From Candidatus Accumulibacter regalis (GTDB taxonomy: Bacteria > Pseudomonadota > Gammaproteobacteria > Burkholderiales > Rhodocyclaceae), in NCBI GenBank assembly GCA_000585075.1, contig JEMY01000057.1, positions 1 to 64,000 of the forward strand: 64,000 nucleotides of DNA, read 5' to 3'. Below are positions 9,841 through 21,642 of the stretch, one piece after another. Below the pieces are notes generated by a model. That model worked only from the letters and a program-made list of their open reading frames with translations, had not been told where the DNA came from and ran no database searches. The translations under genes and the position numbers were made by a program. Numbering within the stretch: the first letter of the stretch is position 1; each line of letters starts with the position of its first letter.

Positions 9841-11151
9841 TCAACGATCGGTCATGAAACGCGTCGCGTTTTCGAGGTCCGCGTGGGTACTGCCGCTGTA
9901 CAGGGCATTGACAAATTTTCGCCAGATCAAATCCGGTTCGCCGAGGAAAAAATCGTAGACACCGCTGTCCGACACCCTGGTGGCCGCGACCTTGATTTGC
10001 GAGGTTTCGGCAGGGCCGAGTTGAATCGTGACTTCACCCCAGACGTCAAGCGGAACCGGGACCCGCGCGAGTGCCTGGAAGTCAGAGAGCGAAAGCTGGG
10101 TGATTTCCAGGCCGATCTTGCTCTCGGCACCGTCTGGCGACGTAATGGTGAACTTCGCCGGGCAGCGTACCGAAAAGCGCCGATGGCGCTGGCGCTCCCT
10201 CTCGTCCTCGCTGCGTTCCTTGACAGCGGGCAGCACGGCCTTGTAGGCGGGAAGATCGTAGATCGTGTGCAACAGGCATTTCTTTCGATCGCTGAGCTCA
10301 GCGAAGACGTTGGTCCGCACGTTGAAGAAGTGGTCGAGCAATTCCGGCGTCAGCACGGGGTCGTTGGTGGTGTAGAAACGACGTTGTGGAAGGCGGATAT
10401 TGGGCAGATTGACCTGCGTAAAGAATGCGTGCAGATTCCGCCTCGGCGGCTTGCTCCCGTAGTACTTCCTGAAGATCTCCTGCGCCGCACGAAGGTCCAG
10501 CGTCGCGCCGACCGCGGGAGCGCCATTGACGAAATCGTAATTCTCGACGACGTTCTGCGTCAGGCGGCGGAAGAACAACAGTGATTCGTACATCTCGATA
10601 TGGCGGGGATTGACGGCGATAACGAGATGACGGGTATCGAAAAAGGTCGTGCAATACTCGTACATGAACTTCATCAGCGGAAACAGGATACTGCCACCCG
10701 TGCGGCGGAATTTCCGGTGCACGGCCAGCGCCGAAACCTCGGCAATGTTCCCGGTCTTCTCGCGCACTGCGGTCAGGTCGAAGATCCTCTGCAGCGGAAA
10801 ACCCAGCACGCTCTCCCGGATCAGGGACAGCGTGCCAACCACCTGTCCATCATACTTCGCGCACAAAGTCGTCGTCGTCGGCAGGGCATGATAGAGGGTG
10901 ACGCGCATTCCGGAGGGATCCGGGGTCATGAAGCCACTGCCGACATAGGCATCGTGCAGCAGGGTAAAGCAGGCTTCGAGTTCCTCCTGAGTGTCGGCGA
11001 TCTTCAACACCAGCCGCTCACTTGGCGCGGGATCGCAATCGACAAAGTTGCGATAGACAGCGAAACGCCTCTTCTTGGGGAGGACGTTGAACAGCTTTCT
11101 CAAGGTCCCGTGCAGTAGTTTCCGTACCGGCAAGACTAGTTTTCTGAACAT
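9841..11151 (-). CDS. FeeM-like N-acyl amino acid synthase/GNAT-fold protein with C-terminal PilZ-like domain
   Basis: LKIADTQEELEACFTLLHDAYVGSGFM, EVSALAVHRKFRRTGGSILFPLMKFMYEYC, VNPRHIEMYE; C-terminal RQRHRRFSVRCPAKFT resembles the PilZ RxxxR box. Confidence 0.7.
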   Translation of the reverse strand: MFRKLVLPVRKLLHGTLRKLFNVLPKKRRFAVYRNFVDCDPAPSERLVLKIADTQEELEACFTLLHDAYVGSGFMTPDPSGMRVTLYHALPTTTTLCAKYDGQVVGTLSLIRESVLGFPLQRIFDLTAVREKTGNIAEVSALAVHRKFRRTGGSILFPLMKFMYEYCTTFFDTRHLVIAVNPRHIEMYESLLFFRRLTQNVVENYDFVNGAPAVGATLDLRAAQEIFRKYYGSKPPRRNLHAFFTQVNLPNIRLPQRRFYTTNDPVLTPELLDHFFNVRTNVFAELSDRKKCLLHTIYDLPAYKAVLPAVKERSEDERERQRHRRFSVRCPAKFTITSPDGAESKIGLEITQLSLSDFQALARVPVPLDVWGEVTIQLGPAETSQIKVAATRVSDSGVYDFFLGEPDLIWRKFVNALYSGSTHADLENATRFMTDR

Positions 11152-11583
11152 CACCACCCCCTGTGCAACCACGACGACCGGAAGCACCCGCGACCCGTCT
11201 GCGGGTAGACACGCGCTCGCCGCTGCATCGACAAGGCGGCAGCATGGCACTGCGCTGACAACATTGTCGCCGTGCATCTTATCAAAGGCGGCTCCGTCTT
11301 TGCCGCTTGTTCGATGGCCTGTGCACAAGGCATCGCAGCAGCAGTTCACCGGCGTATTACTGCCGAAAAGCATTCCCACCGAACCATGGTCGAGCAAACG
11401 GCAAGATGACGCAACGTCAGACTACCGTAGCTGAAGCCTTGCGGCCAGCAATTCCGGCAGCGCAAAGCCGGCGTGTCCCGCGGCGACGCAGCTTCCGGCT
11501 GACGGCAAGCGCCTGCGGAGGGCGGCAGTGCGCTCCTGGCATGCGCCGCACACGCCATTCGTGAAGTGGCCACTCGCGGCGCT

Positions 11584-12597
11584 TCAGTGCCGGATGCAGA
11601 CCTTTCCGAAGTGCGCGCCGCTCTTGAGGTAGGCCATCGCCTCCTTGAGTTCGTCGAAAGCAAAGACGCGATCGACCACCGGCTGCAGCCGATGCTGGTC
11701 GATCGCGCGCAGCATCGCCTCGAAAGCATCGCGGGAACCCACCGTGATGCCTTGCAAACGTACCAGGCGGGTGACCACCAGTCCCAGCGGCGCGGCCAGA
11801 GTCGAACCGGACAACACACCAATCATCGACAGGGTCCCGCCCGGACGGATGCAGCGTAGCGACTGCGGCAGGGTTTTTGCGCCGCCGAGCTCGACGATGT
11901 GGTCGAAACCGCGGCCAGCAGTGAGGGCGCGCGCCGGCTTTGCCCATTCGGGGGTCGTCGTATAGTTGATGCCGGCGTCGGCGCCGAGCGCCTCAGCGCG
12001 TTCTAGCTTGGCGTCGCTCGACGAGATCACCGTCACGTGGGCGCCGAGCAATTTCGCGAACTGCAGGGCGAAAATCGCCACCCCGCCGGTCCCCTGCACG
12101 AGTACGCGCGACCCCGGACCAAGGGCGTCGTGGCTGACGATTGCGCTCCAGGCGGTGAGCGCCGCGCAGGGCAGTGTCGCCGCCTCTTCGTCGCTGAGAT
12201 GCCCCGGCACCTTGACCATTCCCTCTTCAGGCAGGCAGACCATATCGGCCATCATCCCGTCGACCGGGCCGCCAAGCGTCCGCGTCAGCCGCTCAAGGTC
12301 AGGCGCGCCGGCGATCCAGCCTTGATGAAAGCACGGGCAGACGCGATCGCCAACCGCCACACGACTCACCCCGGGACCAAGCTCGAGCACTTCTCCAACA
12401 CCGTCGGAAACAGGAATCAGCGGCAGCACGCCGGTGAAAGCGCCGTAGCCGCGATTCGGAACGACTAGGTCGCGGTAGTTCAACGACGCCGCTTTGATGC
12501 GCAGCAGGACCTGTCCCGGACCAGGCCGTGGATCAGGACGGGTAGACATCTGCAAGTGCTCCATGCCCCAGTCGTCCTGGATCTGAAAGACTCTCAT
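11584..12597 (-). CDS. Zinc-binding dehydrogenase / NAD(P)-dependent alcohol dehydrogenase (MDR superfamily)
   Basis: GroES-like N-terminus, GSRVLVQGTGGVAIFALQFAKLLGAHVTVISSSDAKLERAEALGAD. Confidence 0.87.
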   Translation of the reverse strand: MRVFQIQDDWGMEHLQMSTRPDPRPGPGQVLLRIKAASLNYRDLVVPNRGYGAFTGVLPLIPVSDGVGEVLELGPGVSRVAVGDRVCPCFHQGWIAGAPDLERLTRTLGGPVDGMMADMVCLPEEGMVKVPGHLSDEEAATLPCAALTAWSAIVSHDALGPGSRVLVQGTGGVAIFALQFAKLLGAHVTVISSSDAKLERAEALGADAGINYTTTPEWAKPARALTAGRGFDHIVELGGAKTLPQSLRCIRPGGTLSMIGVLSGSTLAAPLGLVVTRLVRLQGITVGSRDAFEAMLRAIDQHRLQPVVDRVFAFDELKEAMAYLKSGAHFGKVCIRH

Positions 12598-12813
12598 GCG
12601 GTTGATCCTCCTGCTATGGTCGTTGCCCAGGTGCGCGCACGGGGGCACCGAAAGAGCAGCCTGGCAAGCGCGAAAGTATATTTGGCCCAATCAATCCCGG
12701 TCAATTGCTATTGCAGAGGCACGAAATACTTGGCGCTTGCCGATAGGCGAGCATTCGTCGGCACGGTGAGCGTTTCTGGTCCGGCCTGCGACAGCGGCAG
12801 GCGGCAGCTACCG

Positions 12814-13806
12814 ATGGCTGCGCTATCATCGGCGTCGACGAGGATTTCCGGGGATGTCGCGTTGAAAAGAATCCTGCTCATCTTCCTGGCCGTATTCTGC
12901 AGCCGGCACCCGATCTCCGCTCAGGAGAACTACCCCCTTGCCCTCGAGACGAGGAAGGAAGGCAATGGCCACCGTATCGTCGCCCGCAACAACGGCCCGG
13001 CAGCTGTCTCGCTCAAGGTTTCTCTCGCCAATTCGCGCCATGCCGCCACCGATCGCCCATTCCCGCTTTTCGTAGTGCTTCCCCCGGAGAGTGGAAGCGT
13101 CTCCCTGGCGCGCATTCGACCAGCGGTGAGCGGGGAGGGTTACAGTTTTCGCACGGAAAGTTCGTGGCTGCTCGGCGATTACCATGCCCGGCAGAGCGCC
13201 GGCGCGATCTATCGCCTGCCCTACCCGAACGGACTCGCCTTCCACATTGGCCAGGCGCCCGGCGGCCCGCTGAGCACGCACGGCACACCCGACAGCGAGT
13301 ACGCGGTCGATATCGGCATGCCCGAGCGCACGCCCGTGCTCGCTGCGCGCGATGGGATAGTGGTCTACACCGAGGCCAGGCAGAGCTATGGTGGACGGCA
13401 CCCTGACCTGATCAGCAGGGCCAACGCAGTGCGCATACAGCACAGCGACGGGACCATCGCCCTCTACGCGCACCTGGCCCATGGTGGGGTAAGCGTTTAC
13501 CCGGGACAGCGGGTCAAGGCCGGAATGCAGATCGGCCTGTCCGGCTCTACGGGCTATTCATCCGGACCACATCTTCATTTCGCTGTACAAACGGTGTTGC
13601 GCGCGGGTGATCGCTTGACGGCGATCTCGCTGCCCTTCAACTTCTACGTCGGCGATCCGCCGGCGGTATTCGCGCCTCGGTTTGGCATGTTCGCCGCAGC
13701 GCAGTACTCTTCCCCGGGCCGGGTGCCGATCACCGTTCCAGGGAGTTACGGGAGCCGCTTACGCCGCCAGGAAGCTGCCGGGCGCCAACAACAGAAATTG
13801 CCATGA
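12814..13806 (+). CDS. Exported M23 family metallopeptidase
   Basis: THGTPDSEYAVDIGMPERTPVLAARDGIVVYTE ... VRIQHSDGTIALYAHL ... SGSTGYSSGPHLHFAVQ; TTG at 12862 is an alternative start. Confidence 0.85.
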   Translation: MAALSSASTRISGDVALKRILLIFLAVFCSRHPISAQENYPLALETRKEGNGHRIVARNNGPAAVSLKVSLANSRHAATDRPFPLFVVLPPESGSVSLARIRPAVSGEGYSFRTESSWLLGDYHARQSAGAIYRLPYPNGLAFHIGQAPGGPLSTHGTPDSEYAVDIGMPERTPVLAARDGIVVYTEARQSYGGRHPDLISRANAVRIQHSDGTIALYAHLAHGGVSVYPGQRVKAGMQIGLSGSTGYSSGPHLHFAVQTVLRAGDRLTAISLPFNFYVGDPPAVFAPRFGMFAAAQYSSPGRVPITVPGSYGSRLRRQEAAGRQQQKLP

Positions 13807-13815
13807 GGACGAAAC

Positions 13816-15258
13816 ATGAGTCGAGGGAAGCCGAAGCACTATCTGTTTTCCGCACTTGCCCTGCTCCTCGTCTTCGTCGGCTGGCAGTTGTTCCGCGGCG
13901 GCAAGCAGGACTTCGCGAACGAGCTCGATCGCTTCAAATACGGCTCACTGGGCGCTGAACTGGTCGCCGGCATTCCCTATCCGATCTTTCGCGCCTTGCC
14001 GCAGGTCTTCCCCGATCTGCTCGAACGCCACGCCAGCCTGGGACCGGGCGCCGACCAATCCGGGGGCGCGGCTTACGAAGCCTTCGGACTCGCCGCAGAA
14101 GCCGACCACCCCCTGCCGATCGGCTTCTCCATCAAGCGCCTGGGCGTAGAGCGCGTCACCATCAACTGCGCGCTATGCCACACGACGACCTATCGCCTCA
14201 CCCCGGATGAGGCGCCGCGCCACGCTCACGGCGGCCCCGGACACACGGTCAACGTTCAGGGTTTGCTGCGCTTCCTGTTTGCCGCTGCGCACGACCCGCG
14301 CTTCACTGCCTCCGGAATGTTGCCGATTATTGAACGGCAATCGACGCTGGACTGGAGCGAAAGGGCAATCTACGCAGCGCTGTGGATCCCGCTGACGCGC
14401 CTGGCGCTGCGCATCGCCGGCGATCAGCTCGCCTGGACGGAAGAAAAACCTGCCTGGGGACCGGGACGCGACGACGCTTTCAACCTGCCGAAATTCGTCC
14501 TCACCCAAGCCCCCTGGGACGACACCGTCGGCAATACCGATTTCCCCGCTCTGTGGCGGCTCGGCGAACGCAGCGGACATCTCCTTCACTCCGGCGGCGA
14601 GGCGCGTAGCGTCGCCGCCGTGATCGCCAGTTCCACGCTCGGCACCGGTGCCCTGCCCTGGGGAGGATTTGACGCCCGCAATCGCTGGCTCGAAAGCTTT
14701 CTGAGCGCTCTCGCGCCACCACCGTTCCCGGCCCCGACCGACCCCGCGTTGACTGCACGCGGCGGCGAGCTGTTCGCCAGCCAGTGCGCCGGCTGTCACG
14801 GCAGCGACGGCGAACGCACCGGACAGGCAATCCCGGTCGCGGAAGTCGGCACCGATCCCGAACACGTGCTGACTTTCCAGGCCGGGGACGCCCGGCGCAT
14901 GAATCGTGTGACCGCGACGCTTGGCATGGGCAACGCCGAACTGCAAGGTGCACAAGGCTATGTGGCGCGCCCGCTGGTGGGAATATGGTTGCTTGCGCCC
15001 TACCTGCACAACGGTTCGGTGCCGACGCTGCACGATCTCTTGGCGCCGCCGGCGCAGCGCCCGACCGTATTCTATCGGGGCTACGACGTGCTCGACACGG
15101 CGAAGGTGGGATTCGTCGCCAGTGGTGACGCGGCGCAAGCGAACGGCTTTCGTTTCGACACCCGCCTGCGCGGCAACGCCAACGGCGGCCACCGCTACGG
15201 CACCGAACTGGCCGCGCCGGACAAGCAAGCCCTGCTAGAATTTCTCAAGACCCTCTAG
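13816..15258 (+). CDS. Di-heme c-type cytochrome (RoxA/di-heme peroxidase-like)
   Basis: Two CXXCH motifs (CALCH, CAGCH); APYLHNGSVPTLHDLLAPPAQRPTVFYRGYDVLDTAKVGF; N-terminal membrane anchor/signal. Confidence 0.78.
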   Translation: MSRGKPKHYLFSALALLLVFVGWQLFRGGKQDFANELDRFKYGSLGAELVAGIPYPIFRALPQVFPDLLERHASLGPGADQSGGAAYEAFGLAAEADHPLPIGFSIKRLGVERVTINCALCHTTTYRLTPDEAPRHAHGGPGHTVNVQGLLRFLFAAAHDPRFTASGMLPIIERQSTLDWSERAIYAALWIPLTRLALRIAGDQLAWTEEKPAWGPGRDDAFNLPKFVLTQAPWDDTVGNTDFPALWRLGERSGHLLHSGGEARSVAAVIASSTLGTGALPWGGFDARNRWLESFLSALAPPPFPAPTDPALTARGGELFASQCAGCHGSDGERTGQAIPVAEVGTDPEHVLTFQAGDARRMNRVTATLGMGNAELQGAQGYVARPLVGIWLLAPYLHNGSVPTLHDLLAPPAQRPTVFYRGYDVLDTAKVGFVASGDAAQANGFRFDTRLRGNANGGHRYGTELAAPDKQALLEFLKTL

Positions 15259-15398
15259 CGCAAGCGACGGTGGTGGTGAGGCGCGCCGCTGGCCGTCGCC
15301 GCAGAACCGCGTGGCAAAGGCCGCGGCATGTCGAGTAACGGTGGCGAACCCTGTAGCGCCGCCGGCTCGCTGATTCACCACCCGCTGAAAAGGATCAA

Positions 15399-16754
15399 AT
15401 GGCCAATTCCTTTTTCTACCCCCTGCGTCTTTCAGGCTTGCTCGCGCTTGCGCTGCCGCTGCTTTCTGCCTGCGTGTCGTACGGCAAGATCAGCAACGAA
15501 CCCATCGCCGAGGTCGGGCCGTCTGCAAGATACTCGATGACGCAAGCGGTGCATTCCGCTCGTTCCGACGACGCGACAATGATCCTGGCGTTCTCAGGCG
15601 GCGGCACGCGCGCTGCCGCGCTGGCGTATGGCGTTCTGCAAGCGCTACGCGATACCCGCGTCACGCTCGACGGCCGCTCCCAACGACTGCTGGACAAGAT
15701 CGACATCATCAGCTCGGTCTCGGGTGGCAGTTTCACGGCCGCCTATCTAGGCTTGTACGGTGACCGGATTTTCACGGACTTCGAGCACGACTTCCTGCGC
15801 CGCAACATCTCCATTGAACTGATGCAAGGACTCCTGGATCCAGCGCTGCTGCTCTCCCAACGTGGGCGTACCGAAATGGCAGCCAATTATTACGATGGCA
15901 ACGTCTTCAAGGGCGCAACCTTTGCTGATCTGCAGAGCCGGGGCGGACCGCTGATCGTGATCAATGCCACCGACCTCGGTCGCGGAGTGCGCTTTTCCTT
16001 CCTGCAGGATTACTTCGACCTGCTGTGCTCGGACCTTTCGTCGTTCCCGATTGCCAGTGCGGTCACCGCGTCATCGGCGGTGCCGGTTCTCTTCCATCCG
16101 CTCGTGCTCGAGAATCGCCAAGGCTGTACCGATCGCGCGCAGAGCGTTCTCAGCGGCTTGCAACACCGGGCAAGCAGCTCGGCGCAGCTGTCGCAGGTGG
16201 TCGACGGACTGAACAGCTACACGCTCAAGGACCAGCGCCGCTATATTCACCTGGTCGACGGCGGCATTACCGACAACCTGGGGCTGCTGGCCATCTACGA
16301 GATGATCGAGTTGGCTGGCGGCGCAACCAATTTGCTCGACTCGCTTGGTGGCGCTCCGCCACGCCGTTTCGTTGTCATTTCGGTGAACGCCTCCACCTCC
16401 CCGCAATACGGAATGGAACTGAGCAGCGCAGCTCCGTCGATGGCCGACACGGTCAATCTGGTGACTGACATCCAGCTTCATCGCACCAACGCCGCAACGA
16501 TGGCACTGCTGCGCAGCAGCATCGAGCGTTGGGCGGCAGACCTATCAACGCCGGAGCAAACGGTCGAATCGTATTTCGTCGAAATTGATTTCAAGAGCAT
16601 TAAACAAGCGGAGCGAAGACGCTTTCTGAACCAGATCCCAACGAGCTTTGCTTTGAAGGGAGAGCAGGTCGATGAACTCATCGCGGCGGGTCGCGAGTTG
16701 CTGCTCAGCAACGCAGAATTTCAACGCCTGATCAGCGACCTGGGGAGGCAGTGA
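15399..16754 (+). CDS. Patatin-like phospholipase lipoprotein
   Basis: LLSAC lipobox; FSGGGTRAAALAYGVLQAL oxyanion hole; ISSVSGGSFTAAYLGLYG nucleophile elbow; LVDGGITDNLG. Confidence 0.88.
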   Translation: MANSFFYPLRLSGLLALALPLLSACVSYGKISNEPIAEVGPSARYSMTQAVHSARSDDATMILAFSGGGTRAAALAYGVLQALRDTRVTLDGRSQRLLDKIDIISSVSGGSFTAAYLGLYGDRIFTDFEHDFLRRNISIELMQGLLDPALLLSQRGRTEMAANYYDGNVFKGATFADLQSRGGPLIVINATDLGRGVRFSFLQDYFDLLCSDLSSFPIASAVTASSAVPVLFHPLVLENRQGCTDRAQSVLSGLQHRASSSAQLSQVVDGLNSYTLKDQRRYIHLVDGGITDNLGLLAIYEMIELAGGATNLLDSLGGAPPRRFVVISVNASTSPQYGMELSSAAPSMADTVNLVTDIQLHRTNAATMALLRSSIERWAADLSTPEQTVESYFVEIDFKSIKQAERRRFLNQIPTSFALKGEQVDELIAAGRELLLSNAEFQRLISDLGRQ

Positions 16755-17046
16755 GCCAGCCAGCTCGTGCGCACGATGGCCACGCGGCCGGGCGCAGCGT
16801 CAGGCGACATCTGCGGGGGGCCGGCGAGGGCTTTCTGGCCGGAACTGCGGTACACTTGCTGGCCAAGACCGTCGTCCGGCCAAGTCGTCTGATTGCCGAT
16901 CGCCACGCCAGGGGCGGAAAATGTTCCAAGTGAGCGCAGGTGAAGGTGCCGAGGCCGTGGGCCTTGGCAAGCATCAACCGAGAGCGTGACCACGGTCCCG
17001 TCTTCCACCTGCACGTCGTGATGTCGAGTATCTGAAGGGGAATTGA

Positions 17047-18348
17047 GTGATGAGCAGCGAACATAGGGCGACTTTGACCATTACCGGAGAAGCTCCGGTG
17101 CACTTTCCGATTCTGACGCCAACGCACGGCAACGAGTGTGTAGATATTCGTGCACTCGGCGGCAAAACCGATCGTTTCGGGTACGACTCCGGCTTCGAGT
17201 CGACGGCCAGCTGCAAGTCGAGTATTACCTACGTTGACGGCGCGAAGGGTGAGCTGCTTTATCGCGGCTACCCGATCGAGCAACTCACCGAGCACTGCGA
17301 CTTCCTTGAAGTTGCTTATCTGCTGAAGAACGGCGAACTGCCGAATGCCGAGCAGAAAGCAGGCTTTGCGGCGACGATCACGAAGCACACTCCCGTACAT
17401 AACCAGATGGTGAACTTCTACCATGGCTTTCGCCGCGACGCGCATACCATGCCGGTGATGGTTGGGGTGGTCGGCGCGCTGTCAGCCTTTCATCGCGAAG
17501 CTGCCGACTTTTCCGATGTCGAGCAGCGCAGTCTTACCATTCATCGGATCATTGCCAAGATGCCGACGTTGGCGGCCATGGCCTACAAGTACACCATGGG
17601 TCACCCGCCGATGAGCCCACGCGCCGACCTCGATTACGCGGCCAACTTCGTGTACATGATGTTTGCCAATCCGGCCGAGAAGTTCAAACTCAACCCGGTT
17701 CTGATGCGGGCATTCGACCGACTTCTGATCCTGCACGCCGACCACGCTCAGGACGCTTCAACCTCGACGGTACGCATGGCGGGCTCGTCCGGGGCCAATC
17801 CCTTCGCCTGTATTTCTGCCGCAATTGCTTGCCTGTCGGGTCGCGAGCACGGCGGCGCCAGCGAAGCCTGTCTGGCAATGCTCGAGGAAGTCGGCGATGT
17901 GCGGAAAGTCGCGGCGATGATCAGCCGCTCGAGAATCGAGAGCGACCGTTCCAAGGTCACCGGCTTTGGTCTCTACGTTTACCGAAATTTCGACCCGCGT
18001 GCAAAGCTGATGCGCAGACTGTGCACCGAAGTGCTGACAGAACTCGGTCTCGAAAACGATCCCCTGTTCAAGTTGGCCATAGAACTCGACAGGATAGCCC
18101 TCGAAGACCCTTACTTCGTCGAGAACAAGCTCTATCCGAACGTCGATTTCTACTCGGGGATCCTGCAGAAGGCGCTTGGTCTGCCCGCTTCGATGTTTGC
18201 CTGCATCGTTGCCGTGGCGCGCACCGCCGGCTGGATGGCGCAGTGGGAAGAGATGCGCGCCGATCCGGAATACAAGATCGCCCGTCCGCGCCAGCTCTAC
18301 GTCGGCCCGACACGGCGCGACGTGCCTGCCGCATCGGCGCGGGTCTGA
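17047..18348 (+). CDS. gltA: Citrate synthase (type II)
   Basis: ITYVDGAKGELLYRGYPIEQL, GHPPMSPRADLDYAANFVYMMF, SREHGGASEACLAMLEE, GFGLYVYRNFDPRAKLM. Confidence 0.92.
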   Translation: MMSSEHRATLTITGEAPVHFPILTPTHGNECVDIRALGGKTDRFGYDSGFESTASCKSSITYVDGAKGELLYRGYPIEQLTEHCDFLEVAYLLKNGELPNAEQKAGFAATITKHTPVHNQMVNFYHGFRRDAHTMPVMVGVVGALSAFHREAADFSDVEQRSLTIHRIIAKMPTLAAMAYKYTMGHPPMSPRADLDYAANFVYMMFANPAEKFKLNPVLMRAFDRLLILHADHAQDASTSTVRMAGSSGANPFACISAAIACLSGREHGGASEACLAMLEEVGDVRKVAAMISRSRIESDRSKVTGFGLYVYRNFDPRAKLMRRLCTEVLTELGLENDPLFKLAIELDRIALEDPYFVENKLYPNVDFYSGILQKALGLPASMFACIVAVARTAGWMAQWEEMRADPEYKIARPRQLYVGPTRRDVPAASARV

Positions 18349-18482
18349 GCGCGACGGTAGACAGCGCGCCCCCGGACGGCTGGCTGAGCTTGCGTGTACG
18401 AGACCTGCGCTGGCCGCCGTCCGCTGCGACGACCGTACCGACGCCCAACCAACCGCTGCTGCTGCGTTGCCGGCACGGTCGA

Positions 18483-18511
18483 TTGACCCGTCTATCGACT
18501 TGTGATCTAAT
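18483..18511 (+). promoter_or_regulatory. Candidate sigma70 promoter (TTGACC-17-TCTAAT) upstream of tRNA-Val
   Basis: 5/6 match at each hexamer with a 17-bp spacer; tRNA starts about 165 bp downstream. Confidence 0.45.
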
Positions 18512-18681
18512 CCCGCCTGCTGTCGGCTTGGCGCCTGAACGCGGCGGCGTCGGACAGGGTGAATGGCCAGGTTATGGTAGGCAAGTGCGTTCCTCCCGGC
18601 GCAAATCGGACGAGGTACATGCGCAGCGGCTCGCGGCTGAGCCGGCCTCCGTGCCGCGGACCATCCACGAATCAACACGCT

Positions 18682-18756
18682 GGGCGATTAACTCAGGGGT
18701 AGAGTGCCACCTTCACACGGTGGAAGTCAGTGGTTCGATCCCACTATCGCCCACCA
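18682..18756 (+). tRNA. tRNA-Val(CAC), CCA encoded
   Basis: Cloverleaf read by eye: acceptor GGGCGAT/ATCGCCC, D-stem ACTC/GAGT, anticodon stem CCACC-TTCACAC-GGTGG, T-arm AGTGG-TTCGATC-CCACT, 3' A+CCA. Confidence 0.93.
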
Positions 18757-19001
18757 TCTGCATGCGACGCTCCTCGGCCAAGCGGACCTCTCGCGGCAAC
18801 AACAGGCCTGGGCCGGGCGCCCGAGATTTCCAGTGCAAGCCGTATTTTCCCTCCGCGGAGTATCGCGGCGCCTGCCGCGAGCGGCAAGCGCCGCCTTGCA
18901 GACGCCTTTCTGGTAGAATCGTGCCGTCGCTGCCCTTTCCAGCCGTTCAACGACGATCCGCGCATGATTCGCGGCTACTCTTGTTACGATCTCACCCAGA
19001 T

Positions 19002-19292
19002 ATGACCACTTCGTCGCACGCCTCGTTCACCATCGTCGGGCTGACTACCGCCGGCAAGAAGTTCCGTCCAAGCGATTGGGCAGAGAGACTCTGCGGAGTT
19101 CTGTCGGCTTTCGGCGCCGAGAAGCGAATGAAGTATTCGCCGTACGTCGGGCCGCGGAGCTACAAAGGTGAAAAGGCTGTTTTCGTCGACGGTCGCCTGT
19201 ACGAAGTGGAACCCATGGCCTATCGCTTCGTCCTGAATTTCGCTCAGGACAACGACCTGCAGCTGATTGAAGGCCCGTCACCCGCTCGCTGA
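19002..19292 (+). CDS. DUF3579-type small protein
   Basis: 96 aa, FTIVGLTTAGKKFRPSDWAERLCGVLSAFG...YVGPRSYKGEKAVFVDGRLYEVEPMAYRFVLNFAQDNDLQL. Confidence 0.75.
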   Translation: MTTSSHASFTIVGLTTAGKKFRPSDWAERLCGVLSAFGAEKRMKYSPYVGPRSYKGEKAVFVDGRLYEVEPMAYRFVLNFAQDNDLQLIEGPSPAR

Positions 19293-19373
19293 AGGCCTGG
19301 GTAGTTGGTGATAGTGGCCAGCGCCCCTGGCCGCTTTGGCGCAACGCGTTCCCCTGCCTTGCTGCTGGCTTTT

Positions 19374-20883
<1,510 letters not shown>

Positions 20884-20886
20884 GAG

Positions 20887-21642
20887 TCAGGACCTCAGTT
20901 TGTAGCCGCTCCTGAGCAGCGCCAGCGTCGCGGCCGAGACCAGCAGGAGACTTGCGGTGACCACTACCAGGCTGTTTTCCGGAGCCACGTCGGAGACGCC
21001 GAAAAAGCCGAAGCGAAAGCCGTCGATCATATAGAACACGGGATTGAAACGAGAAACCAGCTGCCAGAACTCGGGCAGTGAATGAATCGAGTAGAAGACA
21101 CCGGAGAGCATGGTCAGCGGCATGATCAGAAAGTTCTGAAAACCCGCCAGCTGGTCGAACTTGTCGGCCCAGATGCCGGCGATCATCCCCAGCGTTCCCA
21201 TGATCCCGCCACCGAGGACGATGAACACGAGAATCCAGTGCGGGGCAACGAAAGTCAGCGGTGCCAGCCACATGGTCACCAGCAGCACCCCGACCCCGAC
21301 CATCACGCCGCGCAGCATCGCCGCAACGACATAGGCGATGAAAAACTCGACGTAGGAGATCGGCGGCAGAAGGACGAAAACGACGCTGCCGGTGACTTTC
21401 GACTGGATCAGGCTTGACGAGCTGTTGGCAAAGGCGTTCTGCAGGGCCGACATGATCACCAGCCCGGGAATCAGAAAGGCTCCGTACGGCACGCCATGGA
21501 CCTGCACATGCGACTCCAGTACGTGCGAGAAGATGAGCAGGTAGAGCAATGCCGTCAGTACCGGTGCGCCGACGGTCTGAAAGCTGACTTTCCAGAAACG
21601 CAGCAGTTCCTTGTAGAGCAGGGTCCGAAAACCGCTCAACAC
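20887..21642 (-). CDS. ABC-2 type transporter permease (YadH-like)
   Basis: Multi-TM ABC-2 permease; LPEFWQLVSRFNPVFYMIDGFRFGFFGVSDV signature; overlaps ATPase gene. Confidence 0.88.
   Translation of the reverse strand: MLSGFRTLLYKELLRFWKVSFQTVGAPVLTALLYLLIFSHVLESHVQVHGVPYGAFLIPGLVIMSALQNAFANSSSSLIQSKVTGSVVFVLLPPISYVEFFIAYVVAAMLRGVMVGVGVLLVTMWLAPLTFVAPHWILVFIVLGGGIMGTLGMIAGIWADKFDQLAGFQNFLIMPLTMLSGVFYSIHSLPEFWQLVSRFNPVFYMIDGFRFGFFGVSDVAPENSLVVVTASLLLVSAATLALLRSGYKLRS

Noticed and set aside
16732-17445. 237-aa minus ORF overlapping the citrate synthase start
   Set aside because: Antisense to conserved citrate synthase sequence; no recognisable domain
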